Assembly (NCBI GenBank): GCA_943846785.1
Contig: OX044367.1
Location: 434,001-498,000, forward strand
DNA from: SCGC-AAA076-P13 sp905478035
GTDB taxonomy: Bacteria > Pseudomonadota > Gammaproteobacteria > Magnimaribacterales > D2472
Reading direction: 5' to 3'
Length of the DNA stretch: 64,000 nt
Shown: in pieces, positions 8,583 through 17,983 of the stretch
Position numbering within the stretch: position 1 is the stretch's first letter
Layout of the letters: each line of letters opens with the position of its first letter
The notes under the pieces: model-generated
Database searches by the model: none
What the model was told of the DNA's origin: nothing
The model's input: only the letters and a program-made list of their open reading frames with translations
Position numbers and translations under genes: made by a program

Positions 8583-9860
8583 ATGAATCTCACTGAAATA
8601 AAAATTAAACCAATTAATGAGCTTGTAGATATAGCAACTGAGCTTGGCCTGGAAGATGTTGGAAGGCTAAAAAAGCAAGAAATAATATTCAGAATTTTTA
8701 AGCATAAAGCATCTGAAGGTGTAGATATTTATGGTGGTGGAGTGCTTGAGATATTAAATGATGGTTTTGGATTTCTTCGATCACCAGAAGGGTCATATTG
8801 TGCTGGAGAGGATGATATTTATGTTTCACCAAGTCAAATTAGAAAATTTAGTCTCAGAAAGGGTGATTCAGTTGCAGGAAAAATAAGAACTCCAAAAGAT
8901 AAAGAACGTTATTTTGCTTTAATTCAAGTCGACACTATCAATGGTGAAGAGCCAAGAAATACCAAAAATAAAATTCTATTTGAAAATTTAACACCTTTAT
9001 TTCCTAATGAAAGGTTAATTTTGGAACAAGGAAGCGGGTCTAATGAAGATCTCTCATCTAGAATAATTGATTTAATTGCTCCAATTGGTAAGGGTCAGCG
9101 TGGTTTAATCGTATCGCCTCCTAAGGCCGGTAAAACACTAATGCTTCAAAGTATTGCTCATTCTATTAAAAGTAATAATCCAGAGGTAGAGCTTATTGTA
9201 CTTTTAATTGATGAAAGACCTGAAGAGGTCACTGAAATGTCAAGAACTGTAAAAGGAGAAGTAGTTGCTAGTACTTTTGATGAGCCACCTACAAGACATG
9301 TACAAGTTGCAAACATGGTTATTGAAAAGGCAAAAAGGCTTGTAGAGCATAAAAAAGATGTGGTTATTTTATTAGATTCTATTACGCGTCTTGGAAGAGC
9401 ATATAATTCAGTCCAGCCTGCATCTGGAAAAATTCTTAGTGGTGGTGTTGATTCTAATGCTCTTGAAAGACCTAAAAGATTTTTTGGTGCTGCAAGAAAC
9501 CTTGAAGAAGGAGGCAGCTTAACTATTCTTGCTACCGCACTTGTTGAAACTGGATCAAAAATGGATGAAGTTATATATGAGGAGTTCAAAGGTACCGGCA
9601 ATATGGAAATTCATCTCGAAAGAAAAATAGCTGAGAAAAGAATATATCCTGCTATCAATATCAGAAGATCTGGAACTAGAAGAGAAGATCTTTTAACTGC
9701 TGAAGATGAGCTTCAAAGAATGTGGGTTCTAAGAAAGATTTTAGATGATATGGAAGATGCTCAATCAATTCAATTCTTAATTGATAGGTTAAAATCACAT
9801 AAAACAAATGATGAATTCTTTACTTCAATGAAGGGGGGTAATGGTAAGAAAACTAGATAA
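8583..9860 (+). CDS. rho: Transcription termination factor Rho
   Basis: 425 residues. N-terminal domain with MNLTEIKIKPINELVDIA, an RNA-binding OB fold with GFGFLRSPEGSY near residue 64, and a RecA-type ATPase with Walker A PPKAGKTLML near 180 and the DERPEEVTEM and LDSITRLGRAYN segments. It releases RNA polymerase at unstructured C-rich RNA. This is relevant here because convergent genes in this window lack intrinsic terminators. The leader (8452-8582) is AT-rich with no clear ribosome binding site. The last 8 bases overlap the end of hemD on the other strand. Confidence 0.97.
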   Translation: MNLTEIKIKPINELVDIATELGLEDVGRLKKQEIIFRIFKHKASEGVDIYGGGVLEILNDGFGFLRSPEGSYCAGEDDIYVSPSQIRKFSLRKGDSVAGKIRTPKDKERYFALIQVDTINGEEPRNTKNKILFENLTPLFPNERLILEQGSGSNEDLSSRIIDLIAPIGKGQRGLIVSPPKAGKTLMLQSIAHSIKSNNPEVELIVLLIDERPEEVTEMSRTVKGEVVASTFDEPPTRHVQVANMVIEKAKRLVEHKKDVVILLDSITRLGRAYNSVQPASGKILSGGVDSNALERPKRFFGAARNLEEGGSLTILATALVETGSKMDEVIYEEFKGTGNMEIHLERKIAEKRIYPAINIRRSGTRREDLLTAEDELQRMWVLRKILDDMEDAQSIQFLIDRLKSHKTNDEFFTSMKGGNGKKTR

Positions 9861-10557
9861 AGTTTTTAGCCATAGACATCATCATCTTATCAGTTGGTTT
9901 AGATGAAACATAAATTTCTAACCGCTTCGATTCGTTTTCTATTTTTTGTTTAATATTTTCTGATGCTACTACGAAGACTTTGTTTTCTAAAATATCATTA
10001 TTCAAGTGATTGATTAAAAACTCTATAGTACCAAAGTTATAAATTAGAATTATTTCCCTATCTTTTGTTATTTTTTTTACTTCTTTAATTAGGTAATTTA
10101 TTTCATAGCAGACAATTTCTTCAATATCTTCTCCAAGCTCCTTTTGAAGAAACCCATTTGAATTATCGCCACAAAATAGAAGACTTTTCCCTGGAAAATT
10201 ATTACGCACTAAGTTTAGAACTCCTTTGGATGAAAAATTATCAGGAAATACTGACTTAATACCTTTTTTTAGTAATTTATTAGATGTAGCTGGTCCTGTT
10301 GTCAAAAAATTATGATTAAGTAAATCTATCCTCCAGAAAGATTCAAGAATCTTAAGCCCATTTGTAACTGAATTTTGGCTAGTAAAAATTATATTTTTAT
10401 ATGAACTTATATTCTCTAATTTTTGAATAGAGTTTGATTGTAGGTTTTTAAATTTAGTTTGAGAAAGATGGATGTGTCTAATTTCAATTCCTTCATCATC
10501 AGCTAGGCTCTTTAATTGAGCTGATTGTTTTTCTGGTCTTGTATTAATAATCATCAT
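9853..10557 (-). CDS. hemD: Uroporphyrinogen-III synthase
   Basis: 234 residues. HemD is weakly conserved; the call rests on the N-terminal IINTRPEKQSAQL (family pattern TRP), the SSYKNIIFTSQNSV segment, TTGPATSNKLLKKG and the position directly after hemC with a 4-base overlap. It closes hydroxymethylbilane into uroporphyrinogen III with inversion of ring D. Third gene of the rsmD-hemC-hemD operon. Confidence 0.87.
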   Translation of the reverse strand: MMIINTRPEKQSAQLKSLADDEGIEIRHIHLSQTKFKNLQSNSIQKLENISSYKNIIFTSQNSVTNGLKILESFWRIDLLNHNFLTTGPATSNKLLKKGIKSVFPDNFSSKGVLNLVRNNFPGKSLLFCGDNSNGFLQKELGEDIEEIVCYEINYLIKEVKKITKDREIILIYNFGTIEFLINHLNNDILENKVFVVASENIKQKIENESKRLEIYVSSKPTDKMMMSMAKNFI

Positions 10558-11456
10558 TCACATATTAAAGATTTTGCACCCTCAGAAATAAAATCATCGG
10601 CAAATGAAATAATATCTTGATTGATATTCTTTATAGAAGATTTTATTTCCTTATAAATCAATTTATCACCTTTATTGGAGAGAACTTTACCAGAAATTTT
10701 TATAACCCCATTTAAATCTTCACAGAGGATTGCAATTGGAGATAGACAATTACCACCCATTGCAGCAACAAATGATCTTTCAGCATTTGCAATAATTAAC
10801 TCTATAGGGTCACCTATATGCTTAAGTAATTTGACCACGTCTTTTTTTGCAGATAGGCACTCAATAGCTATATGACCTTGAGATGCAGCAGGTAACATTT
10901 CTTCAATTAAAAATTCATATGAATTATGTTTTAAGCTCAACCTACTTATAGCTGCTTTTGCAACAACCAAGCCATCAAACTGACCTTCATTAAGTTTATT
11001 AATTCGTGTTGCAATATTACCCCTTACAGGAACAGTTTTAATATCTGGTCTAAGATAATTTATTTGCGCCTTTCTTCTGGGTCCCGATGTTCCTATGGTT
11101 GCATTCTTTGGAAAGTCAGTGAAAGACTTGCCATCTCTAGACAAAAGTAAGTCGCTGGGTGATTCTCTTTTAAAAACATTGGTAATTTTGAACTTGGGAT
11201 CAAGACTTGCAGGAACATCTTTAAGGCTATGAACAGCAATATCTGCTTTATTAGACTCAAGTGCAGATTCTAGTTTAGTGACAAAAAGACCCTTACCTCC
11301 AATTTCATGAAGTGGTTTATCGGTTTGGTCTCCCTCCGATGCCATTGGAATTAACTCAACTTCAATATTGCTGATATTAGACTTAATTTCGTTAGCAACA
11401 AAATTAGCTTGGTACATTGCTAGTTCTGATTTTCGTGTGGCTATTCTAATTTTCAT
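10554..11456 (-). CDS. hemC: Porphobilinogen deaminase (hydroxymethylbilane synthase)
   Basis: 300 residues. Signatures: RIATRKSELAMYQA at the N-terminus, HSLKDVPA near 78, GTSGPRRKAQI near 126, VRGNIATRINKL near 147, and GGNCLSPIA near 240, whose cysteine attaches the dipyrromethane cofactor. It polymerises four porphobilinogens to hydroxymethylbilane, the substrate of HemD encoded next. Overlaps both neighbours by 4 bases, so it is tightly coupled in an operon. Confidence 0.97.
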   Translation of the reverse strand: MKIRIATRKSELAMYQANFVANEIKSNISNIEVELIPMASEGDQTDKPLHEIGGKGLFVTKLESALESNKADIAVHSLKDVPASLDPKFKITNVFKRESPSDLLLSRDGKSFTDFPKNATIGTSGPRRKAQINYLRPDIKTVPVRGNIATRINKLNEGQFDGLVVAKAAISRLSLKHNSYEFLIEEMLPAASQGHIAIECLSAKKDVVKLLKHIGDPIELIIANAERSFVAAMGGNCLSPIAILCEDLNGVIKISGKVLSNKGDKLIYKEIKSSIKNINQDIISFADDFISEGAKSLICE

Positions 11457-12010
11457 TTTTTCTTTAATAAAAGTGCCCTTACATCTCCAACGTTTTTATC
11501 TTTTAAGATTCTAAATTCTTCAGGTATCTCTACCATAGTAAACTTACTATGCTCTAAGTAAATTTTACATGACGGCTTTACATCATTTTTACGCGACAGT
11601 AACTTAAGAAGTTTTAATTCATATTCTTGATCAAAAGGAGGATCAAGTAATATAAGATCATAATAAGACAGATCATTCTTTTTTATCCATTCAAATGCAT
11701 CTTTAAAAATCACTTTAGACTTATCTTTTATATCAAGTAGCTTAATATTTCTTGTTAATATCGAGTAATTCTTTTTATTAAGTTCTACAAAAACTACTTT
11801 ATTTGCATGTCTCGATATTGCTTCAATTCCAAGAGCTCCAGTACCAGCAAAAAGATCAAGACAGACAAAGTCTTTAATTTCAAACTGCAACCAATTGAAA
11901 ATAATCTCTTTAAGTTTGCTTGAAGTTGGTCTCAGTGTATCTTTGAACTCAAAAGGTATTTTCTTCCCCTTAAGGTAGCCACCAGAAATTCGTATGTTAT
12001 TTTTCATCAC
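11453..12010 (-). CDS. rsmD: 16S rRNA guanine-966 N2-methyltransferase
   Basis: 185 residues. RsmD fold: RISGGYLKGKKI at the N-terminus, LRPTSSKLKEIIFNWL, the SAM-binding LDLFAGTGALGIEAISR near 55, and the catalytic LLDPPFDQEYE near 121 (family DPPF). It methylates G966 of 16S rRNA in the small subunit. First gene of the rsmD-hemC-hemD operon; a second possible ATG lies one codon into this start. No ribosome binding site is obvious. Confidence 0.9.
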   Translation of the reverse strand: MMKNNIRISGGYLKGKKIPFEFKDTLRPTSSKLKEIIFNWLQFEIKDFVCLDLFAGTGALGIEAISRHANKVVFVELNKKNYSILTRNIKLLDIKDKSKVIFKDAFEWIKKNDLSYYDLILLDPPFDQEYELKLLKLLSRKNDVKPSCKIYLEHSKFTMVEIPEEFRILKDKNVGDVRALLLKKK

Positions 12011-12073
12011 TTATTTGCAAGAAGGTTACGCATATTTACTAAAAATTGATAATCAAAAGTTATTTAAACTAAG

Positions 12074-12079
12074 TATAAT
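12074..12079 (+). promoter_or_regulatory. TATAAT -10 box six bases before the flavin reductase start
   Basis: A perfect TATAAT ends 6 bases before the ATG at 12086, so transcription should begin at or next to the A of the start codon. No -35 box at normal spacing and no ribosome binding site is present. One of several genes in the window with this layout. Confidence 0.6.
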
Positions 12080-12085
12080 TCATCC

Positions 12086-12550
12086 ATGAGCTTACAAGAT
12101 AATTTTAGACAAGCAATGAGAAGCTACATTTACTCTGTTAGTGTTATGTCAAGTGTTGATTCTCATGGAAGTTATAGTGCGATCACTGTCTCTTCGGTAA
12201 CTTCTGTTTCCTTAGATCCTCCAAGCTTGCTTGTTTGCATAAACAAATCTGCGGGTATTCATGACACTATTGAAGTCGGAACTGATTTTTGCATAAATTT
12301 ACTCACAAAGGATCAGGAAAATATCTCTAACCTTTGCAGCTCATTTCAAACAGAAGGCAAAAGGTTTGATGATGAGAATTGGGATTTAAGCAGCATTCCA
12401 TTTTTAAAAGGGGCTCAAGCTAATATATTTTGTACTGTTGACAAATTGATCTCATATCATACTCATACTATAGTTATTGGGCATGTTACAAAATCTTCTA
12501 GCAATCAAAATATTAATACACTTACGTATGTTGATGGAAATTATCAATAA
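12086..12550 (+). CDS. Flavin reductase-like (FMN-binding split barrel) protein
   Basis: 154 residues. It matches the flavin reductase-like domain: the N-terminal FRQAMRSYIYSVSVMS, AITVSSVTSVSLDPPSLLVCINKSAGIHDTI with the conserved DPP, FCINLLTKDQENISNLCSS, and a C-terminal HTIVIGHV. Such proteins (HpaC/NtaB-like) pass NAD(P)H electrons to free FMN or FAD for a partner monooxygenase. No monooxygenase gene is adjacent, so the partner is unknown. It starts from a probable leaderless message. Confidence 0.83.
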   Translation: MSLQDNFRQAMRSYIYSVSVMSSVDSHGSYSAITVSSVTSVSLDPPSLLVCINKSAGIHDTIEVGTDFCINLLTKDQENISNLCSSFQTEGKRFDDENWDLSSIPFLKGAQANIFCTVDKLISYHTHTIVIGHVTKSSSNQNINTLTYVDGNYQ

Positions 12551-13019
12551 AACTCTAAATAATATTTTTCTAGTTTTAATAATATCTAGTTCCTCTTTAT
12601 ATGCCTCTAATATTTCAACAAATCAGAATGAATGTCTTGAACAACCAAGTGTATTCATTGTCTCACCTCAAGATGGTTTTATTTCCAAGTCTAATAATGT
12701 AAAAGTTGTATTTGGTTCTAAAAATATTGAGATTAATCCAGCAGGCACAGTTGAAATTGCTGCTAATAGATGTTTTGCAAGTGGGCATCATCACTTATTG
12801 GTTAATATTGAAAATCCCCCAAAAAGTTTTATTCCTTTTGATAATGGTCATTTACACTTTGGAGGAGGTCAAACTGAAACGGTACTTAATCTTGAGCCAG
12901 GAACATATAGTCTCCAGCTTATTCTCGGATCCTATATTCATAATTCAAGAATGCAGGTAAATAATTTTGCAGGGCAAGGCCCTTTTTTATCTGAGAAAAT
13001 AACTATAAAAGTTAATTAG
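12528..13019 (+). CDS. Secreted DUF4399 domain protein
   Basis: About 163 residues from the ATG at 12528 (another ATG two codons later at 12534 is equally possible; the open frame runs further upstream but inside the preceding gene). A signal peptide is visible (NNIFLVLIISSSSLYA). The mature part has VFIVSPQDGFISKSNNVKVVFG, the histidine cluster ASGHHHLLVNIE, then GHLHFGGGQTETVLNLEPG and TYSLQLILG, the pattern of DUF4399 proteins. Function is not established; the histidines suggest metal binding. The start overlaps the flavin reductase gene and the last 8 bases overlap the end of tetR on the other strand. Confidence 0.75.
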   Translation: MLMEIINKTLNNIFLVLIISSSSLYASNISTNQNECLEQPSVFIVSPQDGFISKSNNVKVVFGSKNIEINPAGTVEIAANRCFASGHHHLLVNIENPPKSFIPFDNGHLHFGGGQTETVLNLEPGTYSLQLILGSYIHNSRMQVNNFAGQGPFLSEKITIKVN

Positions 13020-13626
13020 AAATTAGACCACTTACAACTTTATCTAGATGCTCATCTAAATTATTTGCAATTATATTTGCACTAGAAATTGGTCCATGAT
13101 TGTCATCATAATCATCACCAACCACATTGACCTTTCTTATTATTCCAACAAGACCATGCAACATAGACCAAAGGGTTATACATTTAAAAGAGATTACCTC
13201 TTCAGCATCATCTGCTAGATTAGCAAAACTATCTCTCATGTTGTCATATGTTTGATTCGCAGCTATTAGAAGACTAGGATAATCAGCAAAGTTCCCAACA
13301 GCTGTTCCAAACATTAGATCGTAGGTATTTGCATTTTTTAAACCAAACTCTATGTATTTACGTGCATTAGAAACGAGCTCTTTTTTTTTAATTTTTTGAG
13401 AGTTATCAAAAAAAACAAGTTCGTTAAGCTTTTTAAAACCCTTTGTTGCAACAGCAGCATATACGCATTCTTTAGTTTCAAAATGTCTATAAGGAGCGGT
13501 TTGAGAAACTCCACTTTCTTTTGCAAGTGATCTTATGCTTAATTTTGTATAACCATCCCTTTCACAAAGCTTGCATGCACATTCTATAAGTTCTTCTTTT
13601 AGATTTCCGTGATGGTATGTATTCAT
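13012..13626 (-). CDS. TetR family repressor, probable regulator of the divergent RND pump
   Basis: 204 residues. The N-terminal helix-turn-helix is clear: YTKLSIRSLAKESGVSQTAP followed by YRHFETKECVYAAVATKGF. The C-terminal ligand domain is of the WHG-type TetR class (FKCITLWSMLHGLVG). It is divergent from an RND efflux pair, 98 bases apart, and the gap carries two operator-like repeats (13640-13689). By analogy with AcrR/NalC-type systems it likely represses the pump until it binds a pump substrate. Confidence 0.9.
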   Translation of the reverse strand: MNTYHHGNLKEELIECACKLCERDGYTKLSIRSLAKESGVSQTAPYRHFETKECVYAAVATKGFKKLNELVFFDNSQKIKKKELVSNARKYIEFGLKNANTYDLMFGTAVGNFADYPSLLIAANQTYDNMRDSFANLADDAEEVISFKCITLWSMLHGLVGIIRKVNVVGDDYDDNHGPISSANIIANNLDEHLDKVVSGLISN

Positions 13627-13639
13627 TTTTTTAATTTAA

Positions 13640-13689
13640 TGTTGACACTGCTAACATATATTATGTTATTATGTTTACACCGCTTACAT
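13640..13689 (+). promoter_or_regulatory. Twin 18-bp operator-like repeats over the RND promoter
   Basis: Two direct copies, TGTTGACACTGCTAACAT at 13640-13657 and TGTTTACACCGCTTACAT at 13672-13689, agree at 15 of 18 positions and are 32 bases apart, close to three helical turns. Each copy is itself an imperfect palindrome (TGTT...AACA). The first contains a perfect -35 TTGACA (13642-13647); a TATTAT -10 candidate at 13667-13672 sits 19 bases further on, at the edge of the second. A repressor on both sites would block the promoter. The site is probably bound by the divergent TetR protein (inference). Confidence 0.7.
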
Positions 13690-13724
13690 TAAGTTTATTA
13701 GGAATAAAAGTCAAATAAAGCTAT

Positions 13725-14705
13725 ATGAATTTTAAAAAAACAAAACTTATTACTGCTCTCTTATCATGCAACTTTTTTATTTCAAACATTGGAGCTTTAG
13801 AGGTCCTTGAAATTAAAATGCTTGATGAATATGTTATAACTCGAGAATTTCCTGGAAAACTAATTCCAGCTGAGCAATCTAAGTTAGCATTCGAAATACC
13901 GGGGAAGATCAACTCTATTAATGTGGACATTGGTGATGAAGTAATTCTTGGAGAAGAGCTTGCAGCATTAGATGGGAGAGAGTCATTGGCTCAATTAAAT
14001 CAATCGAAAGCAAAGTATGAATTGGCTTCTCAAGTGTTAGCAAGATATCAAGACTTAAGAGCGAATGGTCATATATCTATTCAAGACCTAGATAAAGCTC
14101 AATCCGACCAGATAGTTGCGAAATCACAATATGACTTTTATAAAGTTAAATATGAACAAACCAGGCTATTGGCTCCATTTAATGGAGTAATACAAAATAG
14201 ATTTTTAGATACTGGTTCTGTAATTAATGCAGGTATCCATGTTTTAGAAATTTTAGGTTCTAATAATGTTGAGGCAAGAATATCCATTCCAAGTAATTAT
14301 ATGGACAAAGTGCAGATTGGAAACGAATATGAGTTTGATGTTCGAGGAGCTTCTGTAAAAGCCAAATTAGAAAGATTGGCACCAATGTCAACAGGAGGCT
14401 CTAATAACAGATTAGCAATATTTAGATTTAAGACATTTCTTAACCCTGGGTCAATAGTAAAACTTAAATTAAACCTTACTGAGAAAACAAAAGGTACTTG
14501 GGTTCCAATTAAATCACTATCCCAGTCCGAACAAGGTATTTGGGCCATATATACCATTGATGACCAGCAAACAGTAGTAAGAGATTTGGTTGATATTATA
14601 TATTTTGAAGATGAATACGCTTATGTCAGTGGCACACTTAAGGATGGAGATTTAGTAATTCTAGGTGGAGCGCAAAAAATTATTGAAGGCAAGATAATTA
14701 AATAA
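13725..14705 (+). CDS. RND efflux periplasmic adaptor (membrane fusion protein)
   Basis: 326 residues. N-terminal signal sequence (LITALLSCNFFISNIGA), then a biotinyl-lipoyl-like hairpin: FPGKLIPAEQSKLAFEIPGK near 39, IGDEVILGEELAALDGRE near 66, a coiled-coil segment of about 60 residues, and TRLLAPFNGVIQNRFLDTGSVI near 147. The C-terminal barrel and membrane-proximal parts follow. It bridges the inner-membrane RND pump encoded 2 bases downstream to an outer-membrane channel. No TolC-type gene is in the window. Confidence 0.92.
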   Translation: MNFKKTKLITALLSCNFFISNIGALEVLEIKMLDEYVITREFPGKLIPAEQSKLAFEIPGKINSINVDIGDEVILGEELAALDGRESLAQLNQSKAKYELASQVLARYQDLRANGHISIQDLDKAQSDQIVAKSQYDFYKVKYEQTRLLAPFNGVIQNRFLDTGSVINAGIHVLEILGSNNVEARISIPSNYMDKVQIGNEYEFDVRGASVKAKLERLAPMSTGGSNNRLAIFRFKTFLNPGSIVKLKLNLTEKTKGTWVPIKSLSQSEQGIWAIYTIDDQQTVVRDLVDIIYFEDEYAYVSGTLKDGDLVILGGAQKIIEGKIIK

Positions 14706-14706
14706 A

Positions 14707-17700
14707 ATGAATGTTATTAATTTTCTAATAGAAAAGCCAAGAATACTATTCCTAACCTTAGCATTTATATTACTTTCAGGAATTTCTTCTGGACTGTCAG
14801 TTCCGATACAAGAAAATCCTGAACTAGCTGAAAGATGGGGAGGAGTGCGTATTTTTCTTCCTGGCGCATCCCCAGAAAGAATTGAAACAGAGATAGTTAA
14901 TGATCTAGAAATCAAACTCAGAGAAGTTGAAGAAATTGATGAGCTTGAATCAATAATCACTCAAGGTTTTTCAACAATTGTAGTTGAATTAAATCAAAGT
15001 GTTCACCCAATGCTTATTGAAGAGACTTGGTCAAAAGTTCAAGACAAGCTCAGTCAAATACTTATTCCTCAGGGCGCAGAAATTTTTCTTGATAGAAGCA
15101 GCGGGCCGCCTATCACCGTTCAGTATGCTGTAACCTGGAATGGCAGTGGAGAGGCTCCATTAATAATGATGTCCAGACTAGCAAATCAGCTTAAAAGGAA
15201 ATTAAGCTCAATAGGCTCTTCTCATCAAACAGCAATTTTTGGTGAAACGGATGAAGAAATATTAATTGAGCTAGACTCATCAAAGCTTTCTTCGCTTGGT
15301 TTATCATTTCAAGATATTGAGAGATCTATTCAAGCTTTAGATTCAAAAAAACCCATTGGAGTATCCGCAAATAATAATTCTGAGCTCTTATATAGACTAA
15401 AAGATAATATACAAAGTATTCAAAAAATTTCAGAAATACCTATTAAGGTTATTAATGAATCAGAGATCATTCAATTAGATGATGTGGCATCTATCTCTAA
15501 AACTCCAGTTTCTCCCATTGAAGATATATTTTTATTTAATGGAAAGGTGGTTGTGTCTGTTGCAGGCACTGGATCATTTTCTCAAAGAGTTCATGACTAT
15601 GTAGAACGGGCAACAATTGTTGTTGATGAGATGAGACAAACTCTCCCAAGTGAAATTTCTATAGATTTGGTTTACGACGAGTCTGCCTATACAACTAAAA
15701 AATTTAATGAGCTTGTTAAGAGTTTTTCATTGGCAATATTTTTTGTTTTAAGTTTGAGTCTATTTTTTCTTGGAATTAGATCTGCAATAATAGTTACTCT
15801 TATTCTTCCTTTTTCTATTTGTTTGGTTATGGTTGGTTGCAGATTTATAGGTTTGCCTCTGCATATGACATCTATTACTGGAATTATTATTGCTCTTGGT
15901 TTACTTATAGATAATGGAATTATTGTTGTTGAAGATTATAAGAATAGAAGAGCCTCCGGACTTAATATTAATGACTCAATTTCTCAAGGCTTAAAAAACT
16001 TATCGGCGCCATTGGCAGCTGCAACAGCAACAACTGTTTTTTCTTTTCTTCCCATAGTGACTGGAGAAGGATCGAGTATAGAATTTGTAGGTGGCATGGC
16101 AATGACAGTCATTATGTCTATAACATCTTCTTTAGTATTAGCATTATTAATGGTCCCTGTTCTCATGAGTTATATGGAAAAAATTCCCTATTTTAAAAAT
16201 GTAGAGATTAGTAGTGAAGGTTATAGAAATGAAAAAATCCTTGTCAAATATAGAGCTTTTTTAAATTGGGTGTTCTTAGTTCCTAGACGAGCAATTATGA
16301 TATCGCTTTCATTGCCTGTTTTAGGATTTCTACTTTTTAATTCTTTGCCTAAAGATTTTTTTCCTGCCCAAGATAGAGACATGTTTAGAGTTAATATAGA
16401 ACTTCCTTCTAATGCTTCCTCGCTTACAACAATGGAGAGGGTTAAAGAAATAAGAGAAGATATTCTAAAGAGCGATTTAATTTCAATAGAAAAAGATTAT
16501 TCTTTTATTGGCAGAAATATGCCGAGAGTACTAATGAATATTGTTGGTGGAGAGGAAAAGCAAGGACGCAATAATGTTGCGCAGTCTGTATTTTTTGCTA
16601 GTGATTATTATGAAATGATTGAGAATCTTCCAGAATTATCAAGAAGGCTGGTTAAAAATAATCCGGATATTATAGTTATTGTTGATAGTTTTTCTTCTGG
16701 ACCCCCGGTTTTTTCAGATGTAAGTTATGTAATTTTTGGAGATGATCCAGATTTACTAAAGTCACTTGGCGAAGAACTAGAACTGATTATTAACAACTCT
16801 CCTGATGTAAGTCTAACCAAGTCTGCTACCTCAGATTCAATAACTAATGTAGAGTTTGAACTTAATAGCTCAAATATTTCATTTTCTGGTCAAAATGCAA
16901 GTTACCTTGTAAATGAGATGTTTTCAGCAAACAACGGCATGGTGGTTGGCACTATGCTGGATTCAAATAAAGAAATACCAGTAAGGTTAAAAGGGCTATC
17001 TGATAAAAATAATATCACTGGGAATACAGGTTTTATAACAATACCGTCTCAAGATGGTTTTGAGTATTTTGATAGCTTTGGAAAAAGTACATTAACAAAT
17101 AAATCATCAACAATAACTAGATTAGATGGCCAAAGGACAAATGACGTTGAAGGTTGGATTTGGACGGGAATGCTCCCATCATCCACTGAAGAGTCTATCA
17201 AGGAAGATGTTAGAGATTTCGAACTAAGATTGCCTATAGGGTATTCATTAAAACAGCTTGGTGAAGCAGAAAGTAGAGGTCAATCCCAAGCTTCATTATA
17301 TTCATCAGCCTTCATGTATTTCATTCTTATAATAGTTGGATTGGTCTTGGCTCTTAATTCATTTAGAGAAACAGCGTTAATTCTCTCTGTTGCATTTTTA
17401 TCAATTGGACTATCTTTTCTTGGTTTGTTTGTAGGTCAGCAGAATTATGGATTTATTGGAACAATAAGCGCTGTAGGACTCATTGGCTTATCAATAAATG
17501 ATTCGATTATTGTTTTATCTCATATTAAAGAAGAAGCCCAAAACAAAGAAATTAGCAAATCTGAGCTTGTTGAGGTTGTTATAAGATCTACAAGGCATAT
17601 CATCACCACCTCTTTGACAACACTTGGTGGTTTTCTTCCACTTATTTTTGCAAGCGTGTTCTTTAAACCCCTTGCTTGGGCAATGAGTGTTGGTGTTTTA

Positions 17701-17769
17701 GGGGCAACTATTACAGCCTTACTATATATCCCTGCAATGTTTATTATTATGAGAAAAGTTAGGTATTAG
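14707..17769 (+). CDS. RND efflux transporter, inner-membrane pump
   Basis: 1020 residues, full length. Twelve membrane segments are expected: one near the N-terminus, five around 340-500 and the rest from 520 and 860 onward. In TM4 the motif is LLIDNGIIVVEDYKNR; one aspartate of the AcrB pair is asparagine, a change common in other RND branches. TM10-11 carries GLIGLSINDSIIVLSHIKEE. It is driven by the proton gradient and probably exports hydrophobic or toxic compounds with the adaptor encoded upstream. The substrate is unknown. The last 11 bases overlap the end of the next gene on the other strand. Confidence 0.94.
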   Translation: MNVINFLIEKPRILFLTLAFILLSGISSGLSVPIQENPELAERWGGVRIFLPGASPERIETEIVNDLEIKLREVEEIDELESIITQGFSTIVVELNQSVHPMLIEETWSKVQDKLSQILIPQGAEIFLDRSSGPPITVQYAVTWNGSGEAPLIMMSRLANQLKRKLSSIGSSHQTAIFGETDEEILIELDSSKLSSLGLSFQDIERSIQALDSKKPIGVSANNNSELLYRLKDNIQSIQKISEIPIKVINESEIIQLDDVASISKTPVSPIEDIFLFNGKVVVSVAGTGSFSQRVHDYVERATIVVDEMRQTLPSEISIDLVYDESAYTTKKFNELVKSFSLAIFFVLSLSLFFLGIRSAIIVTLILPFSICLVMVGCRFIGLPLHMTSITGIIIALGLLIDNGIIVVEDYKNRRASGLNINDSISQGLKNLSAPLAAATATTVFSFLPIVTGEGSSIEFVGGMAMTVIMSITSSLVLALLMVPVLMSYMEKIPYFKNVEISSEGYRNEKILVKYRAFLNWVFLVPRRAIMISLSLPVLGFLLFNSLPKDFFPAQDRDMFRVNIELPSNASSLTTMERVKEIREDILKSDLISIEKDYSFIGRNMPRVLMNIVGGEEKQGRNNVAQSVFFASDYYEMIENLPELSRRLVKNNPDIIVIVDSFSSGPPVFSDVSYVIFGDDPDLLKSLGEELELIINNSPDVSLTKSATSDSITNVEFELNSSNISFSGQNASYLVNEMFSANNGMVVGTMLDSNKEIPVRLKGLSDKNNITGNTGFITIPSQDGFEYFDSFGKSTLTNKSSTITRLDGQRTNDVEGWIWTGMLPSSTEESIKEDVRDFELRLPIGYSLKQLGEAESRGQSQASLYSSAFMYFILIIVGLVLALNSFRETALILSVAFLSIGLSFLGLFVGQQNYGFIGTISAVGLIGLSINDSIIVLSHIKEEAQNKEISKSELVEVVIRSTRHIITTSLTTLGGFLPLIFASVFFKPLAWAMSVGVLGATITALLYIPAMFIIMRKVRY

Positions 17770-17980
17770 AACACTTATCTGAGCAGTAGCTATTCCCAAA
17801 TTTTTTGATAATCAGTGATTGATGGGTATAAGTTTCACAAGCAGCACATTTGACCATGGAGTCATCAACTTTTTTTTGTGCCGGCTTTTTAATTATTGAT
17901 CTAATAAATAGCCCAGTTGCGATAACTAAAAAAAATATTACTAATGGAATTAGGAAAAGTATGGATTTCAGTATAAGCAT
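17759..17980 (-). CDS. Small membrane-anchored zinc-ribbon-like protein (PP0621 type)
   Basis: 73 residues. An N-terminal membrane helix (ILFLIPLVIFFLVIATGLFI) is followed by a short linker and a C-terminal domain with MVKCAACETYTHQSLI and YCSDKC. The order MVxCxxC, a middle region, and YCS at the end fits the small PP0621-type family found in proteobacteria. The four cysteines could hold one zinc ion. Function is unknown. It lies 3 bases after bamD and is probably co-transcribed with it. Confidence 0.7.
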   Translation of the reverse strand: MLILKSILFLIPLVIFFLVIATGLFIRSIIKKPAQKKVDDSMVKCAACETYTHQSLIIKKFGNSYCSDKCSNT

Positions 17981-17983
17981 TAA

